A DNA stretch of 15,752 nucleotides from the NCBI GenBank assembly GCA_023263735.1, contig JALQUQ010000017.1, forward strand, positions 1 to 15,752, read 5' to 3'. The notes under the pieces are model-generated. The model worked only from the letters and a program-made list of their open reading frames with translations, ran no database searches and was not told the origin of the DNA. Shown piece by piece: positions 1-7,326 of the stretch. Origin of the DNA: Paracoccaceae bacterium. GTDB taxonomy: Bacteria; Pseudomonadota; Alphaproteobacteria; Rhodobacterales; Rhodobacteraceae. A program made the translations under genes and the position numbers. Position 1 is the first letter of the stretch; every line of letters starts with the position of its first letter.

Positions 1-41
1 AGCGCCGCAAGGGCGGCTGATCCAAGGATACGATGATTCAT
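1..41 (-). CDS. N-terminal fragment of a probable exported protein (partial at window edge)
   Basis: Only the first 13 codons are visible. The leftward ATG is at 41-39 and reads MNHRILGSAALAA before the window ends. A short basic start followed by an Ala/Leu-rich stretch looks like the beginning of a Sec signal peptide, so an envelope or periplasmic protein is likely. A good ribosome site (GGGAG, 8 bases before the ATG, within 42-56) supports the start. The family cannot be told from so little sequence. It diverges from the DUF952/pyrD pair. Confidence 0.55.
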   Translation of the reverse strand, partial: MNHRILGSAALAA

Positions 42-193
42 TCGAAACTCTCCCGTTGGTTTATGACGCAAAGCGTGACTCTGGATTTGCCTCAAGTCAA
101 ACCGTGCTTGACGCTGACCCTGCGTCACGTTTTGCACAGCATTATGAAATGCATCTGCATTGACCAAAACGGCCAAGCGTGGCACAGGAAATC
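42..193. promoter_or_regulatory. Divergent intergenic region with nested inverted repeats
   Basis: This 152-bp gap separates the leftward exported-protein gene from the rightward DUF952/pyrD pair, so it should hold both promoters. Three small inverted repeats are visible: TGACGC AAA GCGTGA at 64-78 (one mismatch), GTCAA-N7-TTGAC at 96-112, and TGACGC-N7-GCGTCA at 109-127. The second gives a TTGAC on each strand (TTGACG at 108-113 rightward, TTGACT at 100-95 leftward), which could act as -35 boxes. No convincing -10 box follows either at normal spacing. Function is inferred from position and symmetry only. Confidence 0.35.
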
Positions 194-532
194 ATGCTGA
201 TTTACAAGATCCTTCGTCGCCCCGAATGGGATGCGTTTCGTACCGCCGGAGAAACCGAGGGCGCGCCCGTCGATCTTGCCGATGGGTTCATCCATTTTTC
301 AACCGCCGCTCAGGTCACCGAAACCGCTGCCAAGTGGTTCGCGACCGAAAGCGATCTGGTTCTGGTGGCGTTCAATGCCCAAAAACTGGGGGCTGATTTG
401 CGGTGGGAACCATCCCGCGGCGGCCAGTTGTTCCCCCATCTCTATCGCCCCCTAAAGCTGTCCGAGGTGGTCTGGGACAAATCCCTGCCGCTGGGCGTTT
501 CCGGGCATATCTTTCCCGAAGGTGTAATTTGA
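194..532 (+). CDS. DUF952 family protein
   Basis: This 112-residue protein has the DUF952 pattern: an N-terminal IYKIL strand, the hallmark [12 protein letters not shown] segment near residues 32-43, and a C-terminal LYRPL segment. No enzymatic role is established for the family; it resembles small cytoplasmic mono-ADP-ribosyl-transferase-fold proteins and is of unknown function. I start at ATG 194 rather than the in-frame GTG 179 because AGGAA lies five bases upstream of the ATG and the product then begins in the usual MLIYKIL way. Its TGA (530-532) overlaps the TTG start of pyrD, so the two are almost certainly co-transcribed and translationally coupled. The pairing with pyrD is familiar to me from alphaproteobacteria but was not checked here. 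Confidence 0.9.
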   Translation: MLIYKILRRPEWDAFRTAGETEGAPVDLADGFIHFSTAAQVTETAAKWFATESDLVLVAFNAQKLGADLRWEPSRGGQLFPHLYRPLKLSEVVWDKSLPLGVSGHIFPEGVI

Positions 533-1587
533 ACCTGATCGAACGCGCGGGCCTGATGGCGCTGCATCAGTTTGACCCCGAGGTCGCGCATGGCCTTTCG
601 ATCCGTGCGCTGAATGCGGGTCTGGTCCCCCTGCCCGGCGTGGTGACGTCGGATCGGCTGAAAACCACGGTTGCCGGGTTGCAACTGGCCAATCCTGTGG
701 GTCTGGCTGCGGGCTTCGACAAGAATGCCACGGCGCTCGAGCCGCTGTCGCGGGCAGGCTTCGGGTTTCTGGAGGTCGGAGCGGCAACACCGCTGGCCCA
801 ACCCGGCAACCCAAAGCCGCGCCTCTTCCGGCTGAGCGAAGACATGGCGGCGATCAACCGCTTTGGCTTTAACAACGAAGGCATGCAGGCGATTGCCGCC
901 CGATTGGCGAAACGGCCGAAAACCCTGCCGATTGGTCTGAACTTGGGCGCCAACAAGACCTCGCCCGATCGGTCGGCCGATTTTGCGCATGTTCTGGCGG
1001 CCTGCGGCCCGCATGTCGATTTCGCGACAGTGAACGTTTCCAGCCCCAACACCGAAAAACTGCGTGATCTTCAGGGGGCCGAAGCGCTGTCGGCCCTGCT
1101 TGCCCGTGTGATCGAGGTGCGCGAAGGTCTGTCACGGCGCATTCCAATCTTTCTAAAGATCGCCCCCGATCTGACCGCCGAGGAATTGGCCGAAATCGCC
1201 GAAGTCGCCCTTGGCGCCGGTTTGGATGCCATCATCGCAACCAACACCACCCTTTCGCGCGAAGGTTTGAAAAGTGCACATCGGAACGAAACGGGCGGCC
1301 TTTCGGGCGCGCCTTTGTTCGAAAAGTCCACGCGTGTGCTGGCGCAGCTTTCCCAACTGACCCAAGGCAAGCTGCCGCTGATCGGTGTGGGCGGGATTTC
1401 GACGCCGGAACAGGCCTTTCAGAAAATTCTGGCCGGGGCTTCGGCGGTGCAATTCTATACGGCCATGGTCTATCACGGCATCGGTCTGGCCGCCGAACTG
1501 GCGCGGGGGCTCGATCAGCTTTTGGCGCAAAACGGCTATGCCAATGTCGCCGACGCCGTGGGCAAGGGGCGCGACCGCTGGCTGTGA
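529..1587 (+). CDS. pyrD: Dihydroorotate dehydrogenase (quinone), class 2
   Basis: This FMN enzyme oxidises dihydroorotate to orotate and passes electrons to membrane quinone, the fourth step of pyrimidine synthesis. The 352-residue product matches class 2 length and has the amphipathic N-terminal helix that contacts the membrane. Visible motifs are [11 protein letters not shown] (57-67), [10 protein letters not shown] (109-118), NVSSPNT with the class 2 catalytic serine (169-175), FLKIAPD (208-214), ATNTT (237-241), GGLSG (256-260) and GVGGI (286-290). I place the start at TTG 529, not the far upstream ATG. GAAGG lies six bases before the TTG, the protein then begins MNLIERAG as in relatives, and the TTG shares bases with the DUF952 stop. 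The rare start may keep expression low and tied to DUF952 translation. The stop abuts the stop of the convergent regulator with no gap. Confidence 0.97.
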   Translation: MNLIERAGLMALHQFDPEVAHGLSIRALNAGLVPLPGVVTSDRLKTTVAGLQLANPVGLAAGFDKNATALEPLSRAGFGFLEVGAATPLAQPGNPKPRLFRLSEDMAAINRFGFNNEGMQAIAARLAKRPKTLPIGLNLGANKTSPDRSADFAHVLAACGPHVDFATVNVSSPNTEKLRDLQGAEALSALLARVIEVREGLSRRIPIFLKIAPDLTAEELAEIAEVALGAGLDAIIATNTTLSREGLKSAHRNETGGLSGAPLFEKSTRVLAQLSQLTQGKLPLIGVGGISTPEQAFQKILAGASAVQFYTAMVYHGIGLAAELARGLDQLLAQNGYANVADAVGKGRDRWL

Positions 1588-2217
1588 TCAGGCGGCATCG
1601 AACCCAGCGTCGCGCGCAATCATCGCGGCATGGGTTCGGTTCTTGGCCTGCAACTTTCGGCTCAGCGCCTTGACGTGCAGTTTGATCGTGACTTCTTGCA
1701 CGTCCAGATCGCGGGCGATTTCCTTGTTGGACTTGCCTTCGCAGATGCCGCGCAAGACCTCCACTTCGCGCCGGGTCAATTCCCCCAGCACCGGGCCCGT
1801 TTCGGGCGGGCCATCCAGCATCGCCAGCGGAATGAACTTCCCCCCCCGTGCCAAAAGACGGACCGCGGCAAGCACAGCCTGAACGCCCATGGTCTTTGGC
1901 AAGAATCCAACCGCCCCGCGGGCCTGTGCCTCATGGGCCAGATCGCGCCGGGTCGTCCCCGTGATCAGGGCAACCGGCGCGCCTTTTGCCGCAGCAATCG
2001 TGCGATCCAATCCATCCAGACCGTTCATCCCCGGCATCTGGTAATCGATCACCACCAGATCAAACAGCGCCCCTTCGAGATGTTTGAGCACCGTTTCCAG
2101 ATCTGACGCGGTCACCACCTCGATTTCACCCGAGGTGGCCATCATGGCTGCGACGGATTCCCGAAACAGATCATGATCATCCGCCAACAGCAGCCTTAAT
2201 GATGAGCCTTCTTTCAA
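1588..2217 (-). CDS. LuxR/NarL-family response regulator
   Basis: A 209-residue two-domain regulator. The receiver domain (about 7-122) has the acidic pair D13-D14, the phosphoacceptor D58 in LVVIDYQMPG, T86 and K108 in FLPK. The C-terminal domain (about 144-205) is a GerE/LuxR helix-turn-helix, seen in LTRREVEVLRGICEGKSNKE and the following IARDLDVQEVTIKLHV. It should be phosphorylated by the divergent hybrid kinase and bind DNA as a dimer. The start is TTG at 2217 with a weak GGA site about 8-10 bases upstream. No ATG precedes the conserved LLLADDH strand, so the start is the best available but not certain. The last codon touches the pyrD stop. The target genes are unknown; the palindrome in the adjacent gap is a candidate site. 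Confidence 0.92.
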   Translation of the reverse strand: MKEGSSLRLLLADDHDLFRESVAAMMATSGEIEVVTASDLETVLKHLEGALFDLVVIDYQMPGMNGLDGLDRTIAAAKGAPVALITGTTRRDLAHEAQARGAVGFLPKTMGVQAVLAAVRLLARGGKFIPLAMLDGPPETGPVLGELTRREVEVLRGICEGKSNKEIARDLDVQEVTIKLHVKALSRKLQAKNRTHAAMIARDAGFDAA

Positions 2218-2297
2218 CCGTCAGGTTCCACTTTAACGCGAGATTTTCAAAGTGATGGCATCATTTTACAAAATGATCTAGCGTAAACTCCTGTTCT
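2218..2297. promoter_or_regulatory. Divergent promoter region of the two-component pair with palindromic box
   Basis: This 80-bp gap separates the divergent regulator and kinase starts. It contains ATCATTTT-AC-AAAATGAT at 2260-2277, a perfect 8+8 inverted repeat around two bases. A degenerate second copy, ATTTTCAAAGTGAT, lies at 2243-2256, about two helix turns away from the matching part of the first. The AT-rich symmetric boxes stand out in a GC-rich background and fit a dimeric regulator, most simply the neighbouring LuxR-type regulator controlling its own locus. That assignment is inferred from position; no -35/-10 pair is convincing. Confidence 0.6.
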
Positions 2298-4961
2298 ATG
2301 CCCGTACACCGTCCAATGACCGATCCGCTCCCGCCGCGACCCAGACGAAAATCGGGGATCATCCTCACCATTCTTTTGATTTTTGTGCTTTCGGCCCTTT
2401 TGCTGATCATGGGCAACTTGGCGAAAGACGTGCAAAGTCGGCTGACCGCGCTGGAGCATGAGAACTCGGACAATGGCCAATGGGTCATGATGCAGACCGA
2501 GGTCGAAGTGTTGCGCCTTCAATTGGCGGTGCGCTCGGCGATTGATCAGATCGGCAGCATCGCTGAGGTCAGACGTTGGTTCGACGTGCTCTACAGTCGC
2601 ATTCACCTGCTGGAAACAAGCCTGCTCTATCGTCGCATCCTTGAAACGCCAAAGAATCGGGCGTTGATGCAGCAGTTGACCGATTTCCAGAAACGCTGGG
2701 TCCCCGTGTTTGATGGCCCCGAGGAACAGCTTATTGCGGCCCTGCCCCAGCTTGAGGCGGAAAATGCCCTGAATCAGGGGTTTGCGCGGACACTGTCGCT
2801 TTCGGCGCTGGAATCGATGTCGCAAGAAACCGACGATCTGCGTGGCAAGATGACGCTGACCTTGTTGCGGCTGGCGATGACGACGGCGGCGACGGTTGCG
2901 CTTTTGGCGGTGCTGGCGCTGGTCCTGCGATGGCTTTACGGCAAGACCCTACGCCAAGCCGAAGAGAACCGGATCACCGGGGAACGCCTGCGCACGATCA
3001 TTGCCAATTCGCCCGACGCAATCGCCGTGACCGACCTTTCGGGCCATGTGCTGGAATTCAACCCACAGGCCGAGCGTATTTTTGGCATCCACCGCGACTC
3101 GGTGATGGGAAAAGAGGTCTTGCCCAGCGTCTTTCCGCGTGAAGAGGTGGGAAATGTCACGGCCGTGATCGGCCAGGCCGTGAACCGCGCCACGTTTGAC
3201 GGGCCACAGCGTTTTGAACTGCGCGCCACCCGCGGCAAGGCCGAGCGTTTTCCGCTGGAGGTGTCCATCGCGCTTGGCCCCCAGTCCCCCGACCCTGCCG
3301 GAATGATCGTGGCCTTTATGCGTGATGTGTCCGAACGCCATGCCGCGCAAGAGGCGGTTCAGGATGCGTTGGAAAAGGCCCGTGCCGGCGAAAAGGCCAA
3401 GGCCAATTTCATGGCCGTGATCAGCCATGAGATGCGCACCCCGCTGAACGGGTTGATTGGTTCCGTCGAATTGATGCGGGAAACGGAATTGACGACACAT
3501 CAACAAGACCTTTTGCGCGTCATCTCGATTTCAAGCGACATTCTCCTCAGCCATGTGAATTCGGTGCTGGATATCACCGTCACAGAATCCGGTCGGTTCC
3601 GGCTGGTCAGTGGCCCGTTTGATCTGGATCGGTTGATCCAAGACTGTCTGGACAATCAGGCTGGCCTTGCCTCGGCGGGGGGGAATACGCTGTGTCACCA
3701 GCCGCTGACCGGCCCCTTGGGCATTGTGATCGGGGATCAGGGCCGTTTGCGGCAAATCTTGCTGAACCTTGTCGGCAATGCGGTAAAATTTACCCGCAAT
3801 GGCGAAATCACATTGGAAACCGAGCGCCAGCCGACCAAGGCCGACGGAACGAAAAGCGACGTCGTCGAATTCCGCGTGATCGATACGGGGATCGGAATAG
3901 CCGAAGAAGATTGTGAACGGATATTCGAAGACTTTGAAACCGTCGACTCAAGCTATGGGCGCAATTCGGGGGGAACCGGATTGGGGCTCGGGATCGTGCG
4001 CCGTCTGGTGCGGGCAATGGGCGGGCAGATCGGCGTGGAAAGCGAGCTGGGCGAAGGATCGGTGTTCTGGGTCCGCCTGCCCCTGCTGACCCCTGAAATA
4101 GCCCTTGAGCGAGAGGCGCAAGCGGCACCCGCCCTTGCCCAAACCGCACAAGATCCAGAAGACACCCCCCCAGCGAAAGCCGAAGGGCCCGCCCCGAACC
4201 CGCTGCGGATCTTGGTGATCGAGGATAATGAGATCAACCGGTTCCTCCTCCTGCGGCACTTGACGACGGCCAAGCATGAGGTCGTTGAAGCCAAAGATGG
4301 GCTGGAGGGGGTCGAAATGGCCACCAGCGCAGCCTTTGACGTCATCTTGACCGATATTTCGATGCCAAATCTGGATGGGGTTGAGGCGGCAAAACGCATT
4401 CGCGCCTCGGACGGGCCCTCGGCCTCGGCGCGGATCATCGCGGTCACGGCGCAGGCGCTGCCCGCCGACATCGCCCGGTTCCGGGCCGCCGGTATCGATG
4501 CGTGCATGGTCAAGCCGATTTCCCGCGATGCGCTGCTGACCAAGATCCACCAGCCCAACATCGGCGGATTTGAAGATGGTTCCAAAGCCGACGGCTCGCT
4601 GATCGACCCAAGCCCCATTCTCAGTTTGGCAAAGGAACTGGGAGGCGCGACGACCCAAGGTCTTGTGGAACGTATGATCGCCGAAGGGGACGCCACCATG
4701 GCGCGAATGGCGGTGATGACCGAAATGACAGACCAAATCGCACAAACCGCCCACCATCTGGCGGGGAGCTGCGCGACCTTTGGCGCCCTGCAACTTTGCG
4801 CCGCCCTGCAGGAAATCGAAAACCATATCAAGACGGGCGACCCGGATTCAGCCGCAAAACGAATGGCAGATGTTCCGCAGATGTGGGACGATTGCCGGGC
4901 GATCCTGGTGGGCGTGGCGGCCCAGCTTGGCAAGACCGAACTGCCCGCCGTCCCCGCCTGA
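2298..4961 (+). CDS. Hybrid sensor histidine kinase with PAS, REC and Hpt domains
   Basis: This 887-residue inner-membrane kinase has an N-terminal membrane segment (about 20-40), a periplasmic helical sensor region (about 41-186) and a second membrane segment (about 187-212). A PAS domain follows (about 228-345) with no evident HAMP. The HisKA domain carries H377 in ISHEMRTPLNG. The ATPase domain has the N box (N494 in NLVGNAVKF), DTGIGI (529-534), the F box (ERIFEDF) and GGTGLGLGI (558-566). The receiver domain (about 636-750) has E642/D643, D686, T717 and K739. The C-terminal Hpt domain (about 765-880) has H819 in AHHLAGS. This is the complete set for a His-Asp-His-Asp relay to the divergent LuxR-type regulator. 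The ligand is unknown. The start could be ATG 2298 or ATG 2316; neither has a clear ribosome site. Confidence 0.95.
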   Translation: MPVHRPMTDPLPPRPRRKSGIILTILLIFVLSALLLIMGNLAKDVQSRLTALEHENSDNGQWVMMQTEVEVLRLQLAVRSAIDQIGSIAEVRRWFDVLYSRIHLLETSLLYRRILETPKNRALMQQLTDFQKRWVPVFDGPEEQLIAALPQLEAENALNQGFARTLSLSALESMSQETDDLRGKMTLTLLRLAMTTAATVALLAVLALVLRWLYGKTLRQAEENRITGERLRTIIANSPDAIAVTDLSGHVLEFNPQAERIFGIHRDSVMGKEVLPSVFPREEVGNVTAVIGQAVNRATFDGPQRFELRATRGKAERFPLEVSIALGPQSPDPAGMIVAFMRDVSERHAAQEAVQDALEKARAGEKAKANFMAVISHEMRTPLNGLIGSVELMRETELTTHQQDLLRVISISSDILLSHVNSVLDITVTESGRFRLVSGPFDLDRLIQDCLDNQAGLASAGGNTLCHQPLTGPLGIVIGDQGRLRQILLNLVGNAVKFTRNGEITLETERQPTKADGTKSDVVEFRVIDTGIGIAEEDCERIFEDFETVDSSYGRNSGGTGLGLGIVRRLVRAMGGQIGVESELGEGSVFWVRLPLLTPEIALEREAQAAPALAQTAQDPEDTPPAKAEGPAPNPLRILVIEDNEINRFLLLRHLTTAKHEVVEAKDGLEGVEMATSAAFDVILTDISMPNLDGVEAAKRIRASDGPSASARIIAVTAQALPADIARFRAAGIDACMVKPISRDALLTKIHQPNIGGFEDGSKADGSLIDPSPILSLAKELGGATTQGLVERMIAEGDATMARMAVMTEMTDQIAQTAHHLAGSCATFGALQLCAALQEIENHIKTGDPDSAAKRMADVPQMWDDCRAILVGVAAQLGKTELPAVPA

Positions 4962-4980
4962 CCCAGACCGATCAGGCGGG
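4953..4980. terminator. Hairpin shared by two convergent stop codons
   Basis: CCCGCCTGA (4953-4961) and TCAGGCGGG (4972-4980) form a perfect 9-bp inverted repeat around a 10-base loop. Each arm contains one gene's stop: TGA 4959-4961 for the kinase and, on the other strand, TGA 4974-4972 for the CbiX-like gene. There is no U tract on either side, so it may act as a two-way 3' end stabiliser or a weak terminator. Confidence 0.55.
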
Positions 4981-5679
4981 CCCGTCCTGAACCAAGCCAC
5001 GCTTGATTGCCCGGGCGATCAGGGCCGGGGCACGCGCATCCAGCCCAATCGGCGGCAGAACCCGACCGGAAAACCCGGCCTCGGCCAACGCTTGCGGCAC
5101 ATCATCGATGACATGCCCCCCTTTGGCCGCAAAAAACGGCAGGCAGACCGCTTGCGCAGAAAAGCCAACCGCATCGGCCAATTTGGGGCTTTGATCGATA
5201 AAGGCCGCCTGACAGCGCGCCAGCCCCAATTCCCTTTGCAGATGCTCGGCAACGCGATTGGCAATCTGAGAGGGCGCAGGGCTGCGAAACGACCCATGCG
5301 CGGCCAACAAGACCTCATCCCCCGCCCCGATGCCCGCCTCGCGCAGCATCTCAAGGCAGAGGCTCAGCACGGCCGGATCTTCGCCAAAGGGTTCGGCCAC
5401 CCGCCAATTGTCACCGCCCACTTCGGCCAGTTTCTTGGGCAGGTTCACCTTTGTGAACCAGCCCCCTGCCATGAACATCGGAAACACCATCCCGAACGGG
5501 CCCAAGCGCTGAACAGCCCCGGCCAAACCCTCTGGCTCGGCCAAGGTCACCGAATGGATCTGGCCGGGTGGAAAATGCGCCCCGACCTGATCGGCAAGGG
5601 AGGCAAGCTCCTGTGCGGCGGGCGCGGGGTCTGACGGTTGTCCGTGACCAACGATAAGAACGGGAGAAAGTGTCATCAT
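4972..5679 (-). CDS. CbiX/SirB-like chelatase family protein
   Basis: This 235-residue protein has two copies of the small chelatase fold seen in CbiX/SirB enzymes, which insert Co or Fe into sirohydrochlorin. The first half (1-115) begins VLIVGHGQP with H12; the second (about 121-235) has LLAAHGS with H128 and PFFAAKGGHVIDDVP with H189. These are the expected metal-handling histidines in the second half. In the first half the position matching H189 is a hydrophobic segment (AGGWFTKVNLP), so that site looks degenerate. Genes for sirohydrochlorin synthesis are not adjacent, so the substrate is uncertain. The ATG at 5679 is preceded in frame by a stop. GGAGGG lies 14 bases upstream, which is long for a ribosome site, and a second ATG follows directly. 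It lies 52 bases after the HpaB-like gene on the same strand and probably shares its transcript. Confidence 0.82.
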   Translation of the reverse strand: MMTLSPVLIVGHGQPSDPAPAAQELASLADQVGAHFPPGQIHSVTLAEPEGLAGAVQRLGPFGMVFPMFMAGGWFTKVNLPKKLAEVGGDNWRVAEPFGEDPAVLSLCLEMLREAGIGAGDEVLLAAHGSFRSPAPSQIANRVAEHLQRELGLARCQAAFIDQSPKLADAVGFSAQAVCLPFFAAKGGHVIDDVPQALAEAGFSGRVLPPIGLDARAPALIARAIKRGLVQDGPA

Positions 5680-5731
5680 GCGGTGGAAGCTAGCCCTCCG
5701 TTATCGTCGATCAAGGGGAATTCGTCGGGGG

Positions 5732-7240
5732 TCAGGAGCGATCCTTGGCCCGATACCACGCCGTAACGGCACCATCCCCGGCGGGGCGGTCGCTGTGCGG
5801 TGCGGCACGATCCGACAGGCCCGCCGATTTGCGGACAAAATCCAGCGGCCCCTCCCAATCGAAATTCCGATACACCGCCTGCAACTGGTTGAACCGGGGC
5901 GATTGGGCAAACATCTGAAACGCCAGCCGATGCCCAGCGTAATCGGATGACACCAGATCGCGGGCAAAGGCCAGCAGTTTGCGGCGATCCTCGGCCTGCC
6001 AATCGTCGTTCAGGGTATAATACTTGTCCAACCAAGGTTTGGTTTCGGGGTCGGTAAAGGCCGCATAATCGGGCGTCACGCACAATTGCCCACCGCCCAG
6101 ATCCCGCGCGATGTTGATCGCCTCGTAAAGCTGACTGCAGGCCGTCACCCGCCCCGCCATCAAAAGCGATTGGTTCGGCATCATCAATCCGGCGGGCGAC
6201 CGTTCGGCCAAGGTGATCGAGGCCGTCAAATGCGCATTGATGCTTTCGCGGTACAGCACCAACTCGGCCAGCTTTTCCTGAACCGCCTGCTGTTTGTCCA
6301 ACCCCGTCTGACGCGCATTGTAAAGGCTTGCCCCGATCAGCATATCGGCAACCTTGAGGTTGCGCTGCACAAAGGCGAAGGCGGAATAGCGGTGCAGGCA
6401 AGACCGGATATAGGTCGCCGCCCGGGTGTGCCGATAAAACAGCACATTTTCCCACGGGATCAGAACGTTATCAAAGATGACCAAGGTGTCCACTTCGTCA
6501 AAGCGATTGGACAGGGGGTAATCCTCGGCCGGGGCGCGCCCGGTAAAACCCGTTCGACAGATAAACGTCAGACCGGGGCTCGACAGGTCGCAAATGAACC
6601 CGACCGCATAGTCAGACAAGGCCGCATTGCCCCAATTGGCGATGGTCGGCTTGGTAAAGGCCTGATTGGCATAGGCCGCCGCCGTTTCATACTTTGCCCC
6701 CCGCACGATGATGCCCGCATCGGTCTCTTTGACCACGTGCAACAACATGTCGGGGTCTTGATCTTGTGGCGGCTTGGACCGGTCGCCCTTTGGATCTGTG
6801 TTGGCCGACACGTGGAAGGGATCTTCCTGCAACACGCGCTGAATGTGAAACTCGATATTGCGGGCAAATTGCGGATCGACCTCGTTCAGCACATCGGCGC
6901 CATCGTATAGCGACCACATCTCGCCCACGGTTTCATCACCCACACGGGTCACGACTCCGCCCACCTCTTCCAACACCGTATCGGTGGCGCGGCGCTTGGC
7001 CCACCAATCCTCTTGGCTATAGGGAAGGGCGTTGCCGATGGCATTGATCTCGTCGCCCTGCCGGGTGGTCATCACGGGGGCAAAGGCCGCCTCATGCGCC
7101 ATGTCGAAAATCCGGGCGCGAATATCGACCAAGGGTTTGAACTGCGGATGCGTGGTGACATCCTGCACGCGTTCGCCATTCACAAACACCCGCCGCCCGT
7201 CGCGGATCGAGTCCTTATACTGCGCCCCTGTCCGGATCAT
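5732..7240 (-). CDS. HpaB-family FAD-dependent monooxygenase (4-hydroxyphenylacetate 3-hydroxylase-like)
   Basis: This 502-residue protein matches the large (oxygenase) subunit of two-component flavin hydroxylases in length and order of motifs. It shows LRTG-type start RTGAQYKDSIRDG (3-15), DPFHVSANTDPKGDRS (140-155), the IIVRGAKYETAAAYA stretch (177-191) and ICRTGFTGRAPAEDYPLSNR (227-246). The FDNVLIPWENVLFY segment (256-269) follows, as does a C-terminal acyl-CoA-dehydrogenase-like helical part with IARDLGGGQ (377-385). Family members hydroxylate phenols such as 4-hydroxyphenylacetate using reduced FAD supplied by a small reductase (HpaC). No reductase gene is in this window, so it must come from elsewhere. 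AGGAGG lies 7-8 bases before the ATG, a strong site. It follows the broken SDR gene by 86 bases on the same strand. The exact substrate is not determined. Confidence 0.85.
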   Translation of the reverse strand: MIRTGAQYKDSIRDGRRVFVNGERVQDVTTHPQFKPLVDIRARIFDMAHEAAFAPVMTTRQGDEINAIGNALPYSQEDWWAKRRATDTVLEEVGGVVTRVGDETVGEMWSLYDGADVLNEVDPQFARNIEFHIQRVLQEDPFHVSANTDPKGDRSKPPQDQDPDMLLHVVKETDAGIIVRGAKYETAAAYANQAFTKPTIANWGNAALSDYAVGFICDLSSPGLTFICRTGFTGRAPAEDYPLSNRFDEVDTLVIFDNVLIPWENVLFYRHTRAATYIRSCLHRYSAFAFVQRNLKVADMLIGASLYNARQTGLDKQQAVQEKLAELVLYRESINAHLTASITLAERSPAGLMMPNQSLLMAGRVTACSQLYEAINIARDLGGGQLCVTPDYAAFTDPETKPWLDKYYTLNDDWQAEDRRKLLAFARDLVSSDYAGHRLAFQMFAQSPRFNQLQAVYRNFDWEGPLDFVRKSAGLSDRAAPHSDRPAGDGAVTAWYRAKDRS

Positions 7241-7326
7241 GCTGGCACCTCCTGCTGGTAACAGGCTGGCGATGCCACGAAATTTCGCAAGCCCTTTGCG
7301 CGGCAGGGCATGTCGTTTTTGGCCAA

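Noticed and set aside
3948..4933. Two long leftward frames opposite the hybrid kinase (292 and 326 codons)
   Set aside because: Both overlap one another and the REC/Hpt coding part of the kinase; compositions are low-complexity shadows.
5676..6455. A 259-codon leftward frame inside the HpaB-like gene
   Set aside because: Same strand, different frame, no motif; the HpaB frame has full-length family motifs through the same bases.
7278..7287. CGAAATTTCG palindrome between SDR and HpaB-like genes
   Set aside because: Ten bases of self-complementarity are expected by chance at this scale, and it is not in an obvious promoter position.
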